DNA from: Kineosporiaceae bacterium
GTDB taxonomy: Bacteria > Actinomycetota > Actinomycetes > Actinomycetales > Kineosporiaceae
NCBI GenBank assembly: GCA_016713225.1
Contig: JADJPO010000002.1
Coordinates: forward strand, 558,001-622,000
DNA: 64,000 nt
Reading direction: 5' to 3'
The notes beneath the pieces were generated by a model that saw only the letters and a program-made list of their open reading frames with translations, did no database searches and was not told the DNA's origin. The position numbers and the translations under genes are program-made. This document shows positions 1 through 7,361 of the stretch, piece by piece. How positions within the stretch are numbered: position 1 is the first letter of the stretch; each line of letters begins with the position of its first letter.

Positions 1-1420
1 CGCGATGCTCCCAGGCGCGCACCAGCGCGGTGGACAGCACCGGCAACACCCCGGGCCGGTCACGGACCTCGGCCACGGCCAGGTCCGCCAGCGCCGGTTC
101 GACCCGCAGTCCCACCCGAGCCGCGGGGTCGGTGACGATCCGGCGCAGCTCCTGCTCGTCCGGCGGCCCCACCAGCACCGTCGCCGGTCCGGCCCGGCGG
201 GCCAGCACGGGGTGCCCGGCGAGCAGCCCGAAGAAGTCCGCACGCAGCACGAGCACGACCCGGGTACCGTCGCGGATCGCCTCGAGCAGCCGGTCGCCGA
301 ACGCCACCAGCCGCGCGCCGTCATCGGTGAGCAACGCCTCTTCCGCCTGATCGACGACCAGAACCTCCGGCCGGACGGCGAGCGCGCCGTCCAGGGCCTC
401 GACCGGCTCGGCCCCCGGGACGATCACCGAGACGCCCCAGTCCTGCGACCCCGGAAGGGCGCCGGTCGCCAGGGCCGGGACCAGGCCGGCTCGCACCAGC
501 GAGGACTTGCCTGCGCCGGACGGCCCCACGACGACCAGAAATCGCTCGTCCACGAGGCGGGCGGCCAGTTCGTCCACCAGCCGCTCGCGGCCGACGAACA
601 AGGCGGCGTCCGCGGTGTCGTAGCGGGCCAGACCCTTGTAGGGACAGGGTCGCCGGATCTGCGCCGAACCCGCGAGCAGCCCGGGATCCTGCGCCAGGAC
701 TCTCGCTTCGAGCCGGCGCAGGAGCGGGCCGGGATCCACGCCGAGCCCGTCTCGCAGTTCGACGCGGGCACTCTGGTAGGCCTCCAGCGCATCGCCTTGC
801 CGTCCCTGGCGGTACAGGGCCAGGATCAGCAGTTCCCACAACCGCTCCCGGTACGGGTCCTCACGCAGCCGTGCCTGCGCTCCGGCGGCCGCAGCCACGG
901 GATCGCCCGCGTCGAGCTGGGCGGCCGCGAGCGCCTCGATCGCCGACCCGTACAGCTCGACCAGCCTGGCCGCCTCCGCTGCCGGGTAGGTCGTGTCCTG
1001 CAGATCGGCGAACGGTGCGGGCGGACGCCACAGCGCTGTGGCCTCGAGCAGCGCCGGTACGGCGTCGGCGGCCGGCAGGTTCGAGACGCCGAACAGGGTC
1101 TGCTCGAACCGGGTCGCGTCCACCACCTGCGGCGCGACCATCAGCCGGTATCCGCCGTTGCTGCGCTCCAGTTGAACGGGTGCAGCAGCGTCGAGGCGAG
1201 CCAAAGCCTCACGCAGCCGGGCGATATGGCTGATCAGCGTCCGTTCTGCGCTCGGCGGGGCGGCGTTACCCCACGCGGCGTCCACGAGGCTGTCGACCGG
1301 AACCACCTCGCGGGGCCGGACCAGCAGCGCGCAGAGGATCCGGCGAGGAACCGGGCCCCCCACGGATACCGCCCCGTCCGGGCCGTCGACCTGCAACGGG
1401 CCCAGTACCCGCAACATCAT
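1..1420 (-). CDS. SARP/BTAD regulator with P-loop ATPase domain (C-terminal part outside window)
   Basis: Reading leftward from ATG at 1420 (MMLRVLGPLQVDG) the frame stays open for 473 codons and leaves the window. Residues 1-95 look like the OmpR-type winged helix of SARPs, about 100-240 like a bacterial transcriptional activator (BTAD) domain, and about 295-303 is a Walker A loop (GPSGAGKSSL), followed by a Walker B-like VLVVDQAEEAL near 350. This order matches AfsR-like activators in which BTAD is joined to an nSTAND/AAA ATPase, normally followed by WD40 or TPR repeats that would lie beyond the edge. It is probably a DNA-binding activator; the target is unknown. A TACCGT box lies 6 nt before the ATG and there is no Shine-Dalgarno, so the mRNA is probably leaderless. 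It is divergent from the acetyltransferase gene. Confidence 0.85.
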   Translation of the reverse strand, partial: MMLRVLGPLQVDGPDGAVSVGGPVPRRILCALLVRPREVVPVDSLVDAAWGNAAPPSAERTLISHIARLREALARLDAAAPVQLERSNGGYRLMVAPQVVDATRFEQTLFGVSNLPAADAVPALLEATALWRPPAPFADLQDTTYPAAEAARLVELYGSAIEALAAAQLDAGDPVAAAAGAQARLREDPYRERLWELLILALYRQGRQGDALEAYQSARVELRDGLGVDPGPLLRRLEARVLAQDPGLLAGSAQIRRPCPYKGLARYDTADAALFVGRERLVDELAARLVDERFLVVVGPSGAGKSSLVRAGLVPALATGALPGSQDWGVSVIVPGAEPVEALDGALAVRPEVLVVDQAEEALLTDDGARLVAFGDRLLEAIRDGTRVVLVLRADFFGLLAGHPVLARRAGPATVLVGPPDEQELRRIVTDPAARVGLRVEPALADLAVAEVRDRPGVLPVLSTALVRAWEHR

Positions 1421-1426
1421 TCAGCA

Positions 1427-1432
1427 ACGGTA
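1427..1432 (-). promoter_or_regulatory. -10 box of leaderless SARP promoter
   Basis: TACCGT on the minus strand matches the actinobacterial TANNNT -10 and sits exactly 6 nt before the ATG at 1420, placing the transcription start at or next to the A of the ATG. No convincing -35 was seen. Inference from sequence geometry only. Confidence 0.4.
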
Positions 1433-1531
1433 GTTCGTCGGCAGGGGTTGCCGCATTCAGAGATCGTGAAGCACGGTCGATGTCGACGAGCCAGGAGTTG
1501 GCGTTTCATGGTCGTCGGTCGGGGCCACTCA

Positions 1532-1537
1532 TAGGGT
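1532..1537 (+). promoter_or_regulatory. -10 box of leaderless GNAT promoter
   Basis: TAGGGT followed by 6 nt and the ATG at 1544, with no Shine-Dalgarno. This is the same spacing as the SARP promoter on the other strand, giving two back-to-back leaderless promoters in about 120 bp. Confidence 0.4.
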
Positions 1538-1543
1538 CGTCGC

Positions 1544-2041
1544 ATGCTGGTCCGAGAAGTGGCTGATCACGAGTGGCATGTCGTTGCCTGGATGTGGCAG
1601 TGCTTCAAACACGACCTCGCGCCCATCGTGTCGGCGCTGCCGTATGCGGATGGCCGGTATGCGACGCAGGGTCTGCCCACGGCGACGACGCCGGACGTGG
1701 CGGGGTACCTGGCGCTGCAGAGCCATCCCAAGACCGGTGATCCATCGCCGGTCGGTTTCGCCGTCGTCGAGGGCCTCGAGGGCCCGCGACGCACGCTGTC
1801 CGCGTTGTGGGTTGCCCCGGTCGCTCGTCGTGCGGGCGTGGGGCTCGTGCTGGCACTCGACGTGATCGGTCGCCATGTCGGCCCGTGGGAGGTTGCCTTC
1901 CAGCACGAGAACGTGGCCGCCGGACGCTTCTGGCGACGGGTCGCCGATCAAGCGTTCGGGCACGGCCACTGGGTGGAGGAGCAGCGTCCCGTGCCAGGAC
2001 TGCCCGATGTGCCAGGTGATCATTGGATCGAGAGTCTCTGA
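1544..2041 (+). CDS. GNAT-family N-acetyltransferase
   Basis: This 165-residue protein has the usual length of a single GNAT domain. The acetyl-CoA pyrophosphate-binding loop (motif A) is visible as RRAGVGLVLALD at about residues 95-106, preceded by a beta strand with LSALWVAP. Toward the C-terminus FQHENVAAGRFWRRV resembles the motif B helix and the following Asn/Phe that line the CoA pocket. It should transfer an acetyl group from acetyl-CoA to a small-molecule or protein amine in the cytoplasm; the substrate cannot be told from sequence. The ATG at 1544 was chosen because a TAGGGT -10 box lies 6 nt upstream. It is divergent from the SARP gene and followed by a toxin-antitoxin pair that has its own promoter, so it is probably monocistronic. 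Confidence 0.8.
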   Translation: MLVREVADHEWHVVAWMWQCFKHDLAPIVSALPYADGRYATQGLPTATTPDVAGYLALQSHPKTGDPSPVGFAVVEGLEGPRRTLSALWVAPVARRAGVGLVLALDVIGRHVGPWEVAFQHENVAAGRFWRRVADQAFGHGHWVEEQRPVPGLPDVPGDHWIESL

Positions 2042-2068
2042 TCCGGTCTGACCGGTGGCCCAGGACCC

Positions 2069-2100
2069 GCCATGCACCGTTGGTATCATCGGTGCATGGC
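2069..2100 (+). promoter_or_regulatory. Palindromic operator and promoter of the toxin-antitoxin operon
   Basis: A perfect 11-bp inverted repeat (arms 2069-2079 and 2090-2100, GCCATGCACCG and its complement) surrounds a 10-nt spacer that contains TATCAT at 2084-2089, a good -10 box. The box ends 6 nt before the ATG at 2096, which itself lies in the right arm. A repressor bound here would cover the -10 box, start site and start codon together. This is the expected layout for an autoregulated RHH antitoxin. Confidence 0.65.
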
Positions 2101-2287
2101 CATGACGCTGCGGCTCGACCCCGACGAGGATGCCGCCCTCGAGCGTGCCGCGCGGGCGGCCGGTGTGTCCAAGATCGAGTTCGTCCGGCAAGCGGTCCGG
2201 CGGGCGGTGTCGGGTTCCGATCACGCCCTCCTCGAGCGGATGCTGGCCGAGCACGCCGAGACGTTCGAGCGACTCGGGGACGCGTGA
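2096..2287 (+). CDS. Ribbon-helix-helix antitoxin (CopG/Phd-like partner of Doc toxin)
   Basis: The 63-residue protein begins MAMTLRLDPDEDAALERAAR, a ribbon-helix-helix pattern: a short beta strand with alternating residues, then two helices containing AARAAGVSKIEFVRQAVRRAV. The rest (residues 45-63, HALLERMLAEHAETFERL) would be a C-terminal helix that wraps the toxin. It should bind and neutralise the downstream Doc-like toxin and repress its own promoter through the palindrome at 2069-2100. An upstream in-frame ATG at 2072 lies inside the left arm before the -10 box, so the start at 2096 is preferred. The stop overlaps the toxin start (GTGA), so the two proteins are translationally coupled. 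Confidence 0.8.
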   Translation: MAMTLRLDPDEDAALERAARAAGVSKIEFVRQAVRRAVSGSDHALLERMLAEHAETFERLGDA

Positions 2288-2661
2288 TCACCTACCTGAC
2301 GCTGGACGATCTGCTCGGCTACATCGACGTGGCGGGCTGGGGGCCGATCCGCGACATCGGCCTGTTGGACAGTGCGTGTCAGCGCCCCCGATCGTCAGCG
2401 TTCGGCGTAGACGCCTACCCCGACCTGCACTCCAAGGCCGCGGCCCTGATGCACTCCTTGGTGAAGAACCACGCACTCGTGGATGGCAACAAGCGCATTG
2501 CCTGGCTGGCGACGCTGATGTTCCTCGGCCGCAACGGATTCACGGTGAATGCCGGCCCCGACAAGGAGACGGCGTTCGTGCTGGCCGCGGCAGCCGGTGA
2601 GATCGACACCCCGCAGATCGCGGCCCAACTGCAGGAGTGGATCGTTCCCCTCGAACGATGA
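2284..2661 (+). CDS. doc: Doc-like toxin of the Fic/Doc superfamily
   Basis: The 125-residue protein starts at GTG 2284, overlapping the antitoxin stop. It carries the Doc signature H-A-L-V-D-G-N-K-R near residues 67-75 (family pattern HxFx[D/N][A/G]NKR), with Phe replaced by Leu. The spacing of the upstream helix (SKAAALMHSLVKNHALVDGNK) and the following helix (IAWLATLMFLGRNG) fits Doc proteins, which are about 125 residues long. In phage P1 and Escherichia coli Doc phosphorylates EF-Tu and stops translation; the same activity is inferred here. A longer in-frame reading upstream (from 2023) runs antiparallel to the antitoxin logic and lacks family similarity, so the coupled GTG start is chosen. 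Together with the RHH gene it is a complete type II toxin-antitoxin module. Confidence 0.85.
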   Translation: MITYLTLDDLLGYIDVAGWGPIRDIGLLDSACQRPRSSAFGVDAYPDLHSKAAALMHSLVKNHALVDGNKRIAWLATLMFLGRNGFTVNAGPDKETAFVLAAAAGEIDTPQIAAQLQEWIVPLER

Positions 2662-2765
2662 CTGGCGTGGGTGTAGTCCGGCGGCTCGCCTCACCTGGAG
2701 AGCAAGGCACTCGCTTCTGCGGTGCGCCGCGGTTTGGGGGTGCTGTCCGGGGGTAAGCGCGGTCC

Positions 2766-3221
2766 ATGAGCGAAATCATCGAATCGGTGGACGTCGCGGT
2801 TCCCGTGCGGACGGCCTACAACCAGTGGACCCAGTTCGAGCAGTTCCCCCAGTTCATGGAGGGTGTGGAGCAGATCCAGCAGTTGGACGACACACTCACT
2901 CACTGGCGGATCAAGATCGGGGGTGTGGCGCGCGAGTTCGATGCCCGGATCACCGAACAGCACCCCGACGAGCGGGTGGCCTGGAACAGCCTGAACGGCG
3001 CCGACCATGCCGGGGTGGTGACCTTTCACCGGCTCGCTCCCAACCTCACCCGGGTGACCCTTCAGCTCACCACCGCACCGGAAGGCGTCGTCGAGACCCT
3101 GGGCGACAAGCTCGGCCTGGTGTCGTCGCGGGCCAAGCAGGACATGGAGCGGTTCAAGAGCTACATCGAGGCCCGCGGCACCGAGGACGGCGCCTACCGA
3201 GGTGACATCACGCCAGGCTGA
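2766..3221 (+). CDS. SRPBCC (polyketide cyclase/dehydrase-like) family protein
   Basis: The 151-residue protein begins with IIESVDVAVPVRTAYNQWTQFEQFPQFMEGVEQI, the first strand and helices of the SRPBCC/START-like helix-grip fold. It continues with alternating beta strands (WRIKIGGVAREFDARI, GVVTFHRLAPNLTRVTLQL) and ends in a long C-terminal helix (MERFKSYIEAR), which closes the hydrophobic cavity in this fold. Members bind lipids, polyketides or other small hydrophobic ligands; many actinobacterial copies of this type have no known reaction. No active-site residue can be assigned, so it is best called a ligand-binding or cyclase-like protein. It stands about 100 bp after the toxin gene and 60 bp before the RDD gene, all on the plus strand. 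Confidence 0.75.
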   Translation: MSEIIESVDVAVPVRTAYNQWTQFEQFPQFMEGVEQIQQLDDTLTHWRIKIGGVAREFDARITEQHPDERVAWNSLNGADHAGVVTFHRLAPNLTRVTLQLTTAPEGVVETLGDKLGLVSSRAKQDMERFKSYIEARGTEDGAYRGDITPG

Positions 3222-3284
3222 TGCGGTGCTGGCGGCTCGAGCCGTTCCGACGCGAGGCGGCGCCCGACTGGCAGGATCCGCGTC

Positions 3285-3827
3285 ATGAGGCAGGACGGCG
3301 CCCGGCCCACCGCGGCTCGGTTGGGGGACCGTGTTCTCGCCTCGCTGTGGGACTACCTGGTGGTGTTGGGCATCCTGGCGGTCGGAGGCCTCGTGGCCTT
3401 GACGTTTCATGGCCCGGCGGCCCTGTCGGTCGGGCAGACCGATGCCGTCGTCCTGGCAGCGAGCGTGGCTCCGACCTGGGCCTATCTCACCGTGTCCGAG
3501 AGCGCCGTCCAGGCCACCTGGGGCAAACGGTGTCGCCGCCTGCAGGTCATCACCGTCACCGGCAGACGACCGGGGGTGGCACGGTGTGCCGTGCGCAACG
3601 CCGTGAAGCTGCTGCCGTGGCAACTCGCCCACGTGGCCGTCGTCCGTATGGTGCTCGAGGTCGACGACGCCGCGCTGACGGCGGTGGCGTACGTGGCCGG
3701 GGTGGCGCTGGCCGTGACCACGGTGTTGACGGCTTGGCGCACCATCGACCACCGGGCGCTGCACGACCTCGTCGCCGGGACGATGGTGGTGCCCACCCCA
3801 ACAAACCGCGTCATGCTCCGCAGGTGA
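3285..3827 (+). CDS. RDD family membrane protein
   Basis: The 180-residue protein shows the RDD pattern: RLGDRVLASLWDYLVVLGILAVGG at residues 12-35 gives the first membrane helix with its conserved Arg and Asp. A second hydrophobic stretch lies near 50-70, the cytoplasmic segment has TWGKRCRRLQVI, then AVRNAVKLLPWQLAHV and a last helix around 125-145, ending in a conserved DHRALHDLVAGT motif. RDD proteins are small integral membrane proteins, some linked to ion transport or envelope stress, but this one has no firm function. The last codons and the stop lie inside an inverted-repeat element (3802-3907), so the C-terminus RVMLRR may be a recent replacement of the original end. Confidence 0.75.
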   Translation: MRQDGARPTAARLGDRVLASLWDYLVVLGILAVGGLVALTFHGPAALSVGQTDAVVLAASVAPTWAYLTVSESAVQATWGKRCRRLQVITVTGRRPGVARCAVRNAVKLLPWQLAHVAVVRMVLEVDDAALTAVAYVAGVALAVTTVLTAWRTIDHRALHDLVAGTMVVPTPTNRVMLRR

Positions 3828-3907
3828 CGCGTGATGACGGTCTGACAACGCTGTCATCACGTCATCCACGGAGCATGAGCGGTCACCCGCGGAGCATGAG
3901 CGGGTTG
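3802..3907. repeat. Inverted-repeat element, copy 1 (about 106 bp)
   Basis: The element contains three versions of one core: CATGCTCCGCAGGTGAC at 3812 onward on the plus strand, and two inverted versions ending in GGAGCATGAGCGG at 3869-3882 and 3890-3904. Its right arm (3882-3907) matches the right arm of a second element at 31331-31356 at 25 of 26 positions. Arms 3812-3839 and 3851-3877 can fold into a long hairpin. Both copies overlap the stop-codon region of a plus-strand gene, so they may act as terminators, or be a REP/BIME-like mobile palindrome. Confidence 0.7.
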
Positions 3908-3936
3908 GGTGGGGTGTCGCGCGGCGGAACGCCGAG

Positions 3937-3972
3937 AGGCCCGGGAGATCCCCCTCGAGATCCCCCGGGCCT
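3937..3972 (-). terminator. Strong hairpin downstream of the mini-gene
   Basis: Arms 3937-3950 (AGGCCCGGGAGATC) and 3959-3972 pair at 13 of 14 positions around an 8-nt loop. There is no U-tract, as is usual for actinobacterial terminators. It lies about 45 bp after the stop of the putative peptide gene when read on the minus strand, and could also help end the RDD transcript. Confidence 0.5.
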
Positions 3973-4016
3973 GGCCCGGCATCCGCGTCGGCCCACGCGG
4001 GCACCTGCGCGTGAGG

Positions 4017-4058
4017 TCAGCCCCAGCGGCTGCCCTGCTTGATGGTGATGGAACGCAT
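4017..4058 (-). CDS. Putative 13-residue peptide gene
   Basis: ATG at 4058 opens a 14-codon frame encoding MRSITIKQGSRWG and a TGA stop. A GGGAG Shine-Dalgarno lies 6 nt upstream, a strong hairpin follows at 3937-3972, and SARP-type heptamer repeats lie about 115 bp upstream (4172-4200). This is the only structure I see in the 450-bp gap between the RDD gene and the second SARP that looks like an expression unit. The peptide has no family I recognise. It could be a real short peptide, a leader peptide, or chance; a Shine-Dalgarno plus a short frame is weak proof by itself. AfsR-type SARPs in Streptomyces activate a small adjacent gene (afsS), but there is no sequence resemblance here. Confidence 0.35.
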   Translation of the reverse strand: MRSITIKQGSRWG

Positions 4059-4171
4059 GGCCGGCTCCCTTCGAGGTCCTGACGTCCGTGGTGGGGATGG
4101 ATCTGGTCGGCCTGTCCTGGTCGTTCAGTCCGTCCCGGTCCGTGCTGCTGAGAAGAACCTCTCGCCCCGCC

Positions 4172-4200
4172 CATACAGCGCGCTGACAGTCCACTGACAG
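4172..4200. promoter_or_regulatory. Three heptamer direct repeats at 11-bp pitch (candidate SARP-binding site)
   Basis: CATACAG (4172-4178), CTGACAG (4183-4189) and CTGACAG (4194-4200) are separated by 4-bp spacers, giving an 11-bp repeat period. SARP regulators are known to bind heptameric direct repeats with exactly this spacing. The site lies 77 bp before the start of a SARP gene and upstream of the minus-strand mini-gene, so it may serve autoregulation, the mini-gene, or both. No -10 box sits at the classical 8-bp distance in either direction. Confidence 0.45.
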
Positions 4201-4277
4201 TGCCGTCGAGGCGTCCGGTCGAGTGCGGGCGCGCCGAACGGCCGCAGCCGCTCGGGCGATCACGTATCTTCCGTGCC

Positions 4278-7200
4278 GTGACGCCCCGCGGTGGCCAGGC
4301 GCCGGGATCCGAGGCCCGGGTCGACGTCCGCCTGCTCGGACCGCTCGAGGTGGACGTCGATGCCCTCCGGGCCGAGCTCGGCGGGCCTCGCCCCCGGGCG
4401 TTGCTGGCGGTGCTGGCCCTGGAGGTCGGCGCCGTGGTCGCCCTGGACCGGTTGATCGACGTGCTGTGGGACGGCGACGAGCCGGACGGCGCACGCAACG
4501 CCGTCCAGGTCTATGTCTCACGGCTGCGCAAGGCGCTGGGTGATGGCGGGCGGGCGCTGCGCGCGGGTCCGGGGGGTTACGTGCTGGACCTGCCGGAGGC
4601 CGCCGTCGACGCCGTCCGGTTCCGGCGGCTGGCGGACACCGGGCATGCCCTACTGCGCGAAGGTCGTGCCGAGGCGGCCCGAGAGGTACTCGGGCAGGCG
4701 CTGGCGCTGTGGCGTGGTGAGGCGCTGCCCGACCTCGGCGCGGCGGGACAGGGTCTGCGGGCGGGGCTGGAGGCCGGTCGGCTGGCGGTCAGAACCGCCC
4801 TGGTGCGGGCCGGGTTGGATCTCGGCCACCACCATGCGCTGATCTCGGAGCTCGAGGAACTGGTCCGCCGGCACCCGCTGGACGAACAGTTGGTGGTGCT
4901 GCAGATGACCGCCCTCTTCCGGGCGGGACGTCAGGCCGATGCCCTGGCCGCCTACGCCGCGGCCGCTCGGCGCCTGGCCGACGAGCTGGGGATCGACCCC
5001 GGCACCGATTTGCGCCGGATGCACGAATCCGTTCTGCGGCAAGAGGTGTCGCTGCCCGAGACCTCGACCGGCGCCGAGCCCGCCCCGCAGCCGCCACCAG
5101 CGGTGCCCTCGTCCCGACCGCCGATCCGACCCGGCAGGCCCCTGGTGGGCCGGGCAGCCGACCTCGCTCGCGTCCGGGCACACCTCACCGATCCGGCCGT
5201 GCGAGTGATCACCCTGCTCGGGCCGGGCGGTGCGGGCAAGACCCGGCTGGCCATGGAGGTCGCGACCCAGTGGCCGGACGACGTGTTCGTCGTCGCGCTC
5301 GCGGGCACCGAGGACCCCGCCTCGGTGGTGCCGGAGATCTGCCGTGTGGCCGGTGCCGCGCCCGCCTGGGCGAGCGAGCCGGCGCTCGACGTCGCGACCC
5401 GGGCACTCGGCGGGCGGCGACTCCTGCTGGTGCTGGACAACCTGGAGCAGCTGATCGACCGGCCGGGCACCGACCACCAGGGGCTGGCCGGCCTGGACGA
5501 GTTGATCGCTCGATTGCCGGAGCTGACCGTCCTGTGCACCAGTCGCTCCCCGGTCGGGCTGCCGGCGGAGTACCTGATCCCGATCGGCCCGCTCCCGGTG
5601 CCATCCGCGACGGCCTCGACCTGCGAGGAGGTGCTCGACAGCGACGCCGTCCGGTTGTTCCGGGATCGGGCGCGAGCGGCCATGCCCGAGTTCGAGGTGA
5701 CCGAGCAGAACGCGGCCGACGTGGCAGCCGTCTGCCGGATGCTCGACGGCCTGCCGCTGGCGCTCGAGTTGGCCGCCGCCCGAGTGCGGCTGATGCCCCC
5801 GGCGGTGCTGGTGCGCCGCGAGAGCGGACGGCTCGGACTGCTCGGTGGCGGACCACGGACCCTGCCGGATCGACATCGCAGCATCCGCGCGGCCCTCGAC
5901 TGGAGCATCACCCTGCTGGATACGGCCGAACGCGCCGTCTTCGCCGAGCTCTCGGTCTTCGTCGGAGGCTGGACCCTGGAGGCCGCCGAGGCGGTCTGTA
6001 CCCCACTGCACGAGGGCACGCAGGTGCTCGACGTGCTCGCCCGGCTGGTCGATCGCAGCCTCGTGGTGGCCGACGGCAGCGGGCGATCATGGATGCTGGA
6101 ACTGGTCCGCGAGTACGCGGCCGAGATGCTGACCCACCTGCCCGAGGGGGCGGCCGAGCGTGCTCGCGCGGCCCACAGCGCGTACTACCTCGAGCTCGCC
6201 GAGCGCCTGGGGCCGCAGTTCCGGGTGAATCTGGACGTCGAGACCCGGTCCGCTCTGGGCGCCGAGACGGCCAACTTCGCCGTGGTGCTCGGGCGGCTGC
6301 ACGCCGAGGGTGACAGCGAGCGGCTGGCCCGGCTCGTCGTCGTCCTGCTCGACTACTGGTACTTCTCCGGTGCGTTGGGTGATGCCGACCGCTGGCTCGC
6401 GCTGGCCGAGGCCGGCGACGTCCCGGCGCGCACCCGCGCGACGCTGCACCTGTCGGCGGGCAGTCTGGCGTTCGTCTCGGGGGACCTGCCGCGGGCACAG
6501 GCGTCCTTCGACGCCGCGCATGCTCGTGCCCTGGAGGTCGGTGATGACCTCCTGCTGGCGCGGGCCTTGATGAATCGGGGCCTCGTGCATCGCTACGGCG
6601 GCGAGCACGCGCTGGCCCTGGAGCACTTCGACACCGCGCGAGGGCTGGCCGTCCGGGCCGGTGCCGACCAGCTCGTGCCGCTGATCGACAACGAGCGCGG
6701 TGAGGTGCTGGCCCACCTCGGCGCGGTGGGCGAGGGGCGGGCACTGATCGAGCAGTTCCAGGCGCGGGCTCGGGCCGAGCGCAGCCTGGGGCACCTGGCG
6801 ACGACGACGGCCCAGCTGGCGCTGCTGGCGTATGCGGACGGCGAGCACGATCGGGCCGCCGACCTCGCCGGGCAGGCGCTGACGGCGGCCGAGCAGACCG
6901 GTCCGAGCCCGGCGCTCGGTGACGTCCTGGTCATCGTCGGGGTGCTCGCCTTGGTGTTCGGCGACCCGGCCCGAGCCGTGGCGGTGCTCCGCCGGGCCGC
7001 GCGGGTCAACAGCCAGCTGTCGCAACCCTTGGCCCTGCCGGACATCGCGAGCCTGCTGGGCGCCGCGCTGTCGCAGGCCGGTGAGGTCGTCGCGGGGGCT
7101 CGGCTGGTGGCGATCGGTCGCATCTGGCGGCGGGCCCGAGGTCTGGCGATCGGTCATCCCCTGAGCGTCGAGGTCATCACCCGCGCCGAGGCGGACGTCG

Positions 7201-7346
7201 CCGGGCAGCTCGGCCCGCGGCTCCTGCAGCAGGTGACCCGATCGGCACGCACCGCACCCTTCGGCTCGCTCGAGGTGCTGGAGGAGGAGCCGGCCTCGCC
7301 GATCACGATCGACCTCAGGTCGGTGTCGGCGCATCAGGAGCGGTAG
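4278..7346 (+). CDS. SARP/BTAD regulator with NB-ARC-type ATPase and TPR-like C-terminus
   Basis: From GTG 4278 the protein has 1022 residues. Residues 15-110 are a winged helix (RLLGPLEV ... QVYVSRLRKALG), 115-260 a BTAD domain ending ADELGIDPGTDLRRMHE, and a Pro-rich linker follows. Walker A (LLGPGGAGKTRLAM) is near 313-326 and Walker B (LLLVLDNLEQL) near 385-395, with a TSR sensor motif after it. From about 690 the sequence is Ala/Leu-rich helical repeats resembling TPRs. This is the AfsR/LuxR-like STAND architecture: ATP-dependent oligomerisation controlling DNA binding. An in-frame GTG at 4200 lies inside the heptamer site, so GTG 4278, 7 nt after a weak TATCTT box, is preferred. The gene may recognise the repeats at 4172-4200. 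Confidence 0.85.
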   Translation: MTPRGGQAPGSEARVDVRLLGPLEVDVDALRAELGGPRPRALLAVLALEVGAVVALDRLIDVLWDGDEPDGARNAVQVYVSRLRKALGDGGRALRAGPGGYVLDLPEAAVDAVRFRRLADTGHALLREGRAEAAREVLGQALALWRGEALPDLGAAGQGLRAGLEAGRLAVRTALVRAGLDLGHHHALISELEELVRRHPLDEQLVVLQMTALFRAGRQADALAAYAAAARRLADELGIDPGTDLRRMHESVLRQEVSLPETSTGAEPAPQPPPAVPSSRPPIRPGRPLVGRAADLARVRAHLTDPAVRVITLLGPGGAGKTRLAMEVATQWPDDVFVVALAGTEDPASVVPEICRVAGAAPAWASEPALDVATRALGGRRLLLVLDNLEQLIDRPGTDHQGLAGLDELIARLPELTVLCTSRSPVGLPAEYLIPIGPLPVPSATASTCEEVLDSDAVRLFRDRARAAMPEFEVTEQNAADVAAVCRMLDGLPLALELAAARVRLMPPAVLVRRESGRLGLLGGGPRTLPDRHRSIRAALDWSITLLDTAERAVFAELSVFVGGWTLEAAEAVCTPLHEGTQVLDVLARLVDRSLVVADGSGRSWMLELVREYAAEMLTHLPEGAAERARAAHSAYYLELAERLGPQFRVNLDVETRSALGAETANFAVVLGRLHAEGDSERLARLVVVLLDYWYFSGALGDADRWLALAEAGDVPARTRATLHLSAGSLAFVSGDLPRAQASFDAAHARALEVGDDLLLARALMNRGLVHRYGGEHALALEHFDTARGLAVRAGADQLVPLIDNERGEVLAHLGAVGEGRALIEQFQARARAERSLGHLATTTAQLALLAYADGEHDRAADLAGQALTAAEQTGPSPALGDVLVIVGVLALVFGDPARAVAVLRRAARVNSQLSQPLALPDIASLLGAALSQAGEVVAGARLVAIGRIWRRARGLAIGHPLSVEVITRAEADVAGQLGPRLLQQVTRSARTAPFGSLEVLEEEPASPITIDLRSVSAHQER

Positions 7347-7361
7347 CCGAGCGGCTCTGGG

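Noticed and set aside
5..1534. Long plus-strand open frame across the first 1.5 kb
   Set aside because: It is the antisense of the SARP regulator, has an Arg/Gln/His/Gly-rich composition typical of a shadow frame in GC-rich DNA, and no recognisable domain.
2023..2283. Longer N-terminus for the Doc toxin
   Set aside because: The frame is open upstream but translates to Arg/Gly-rich sequence antagonistic to the antitoxin frame; the GTG overlap start and normal family length fit better.
4172..4200. PhoP box instead of a SARP site
   Set aside because: PhoP units also repeat every 11 bp but resemble GTTCACC; the heptamers here do not, and no phosphate gene is near.
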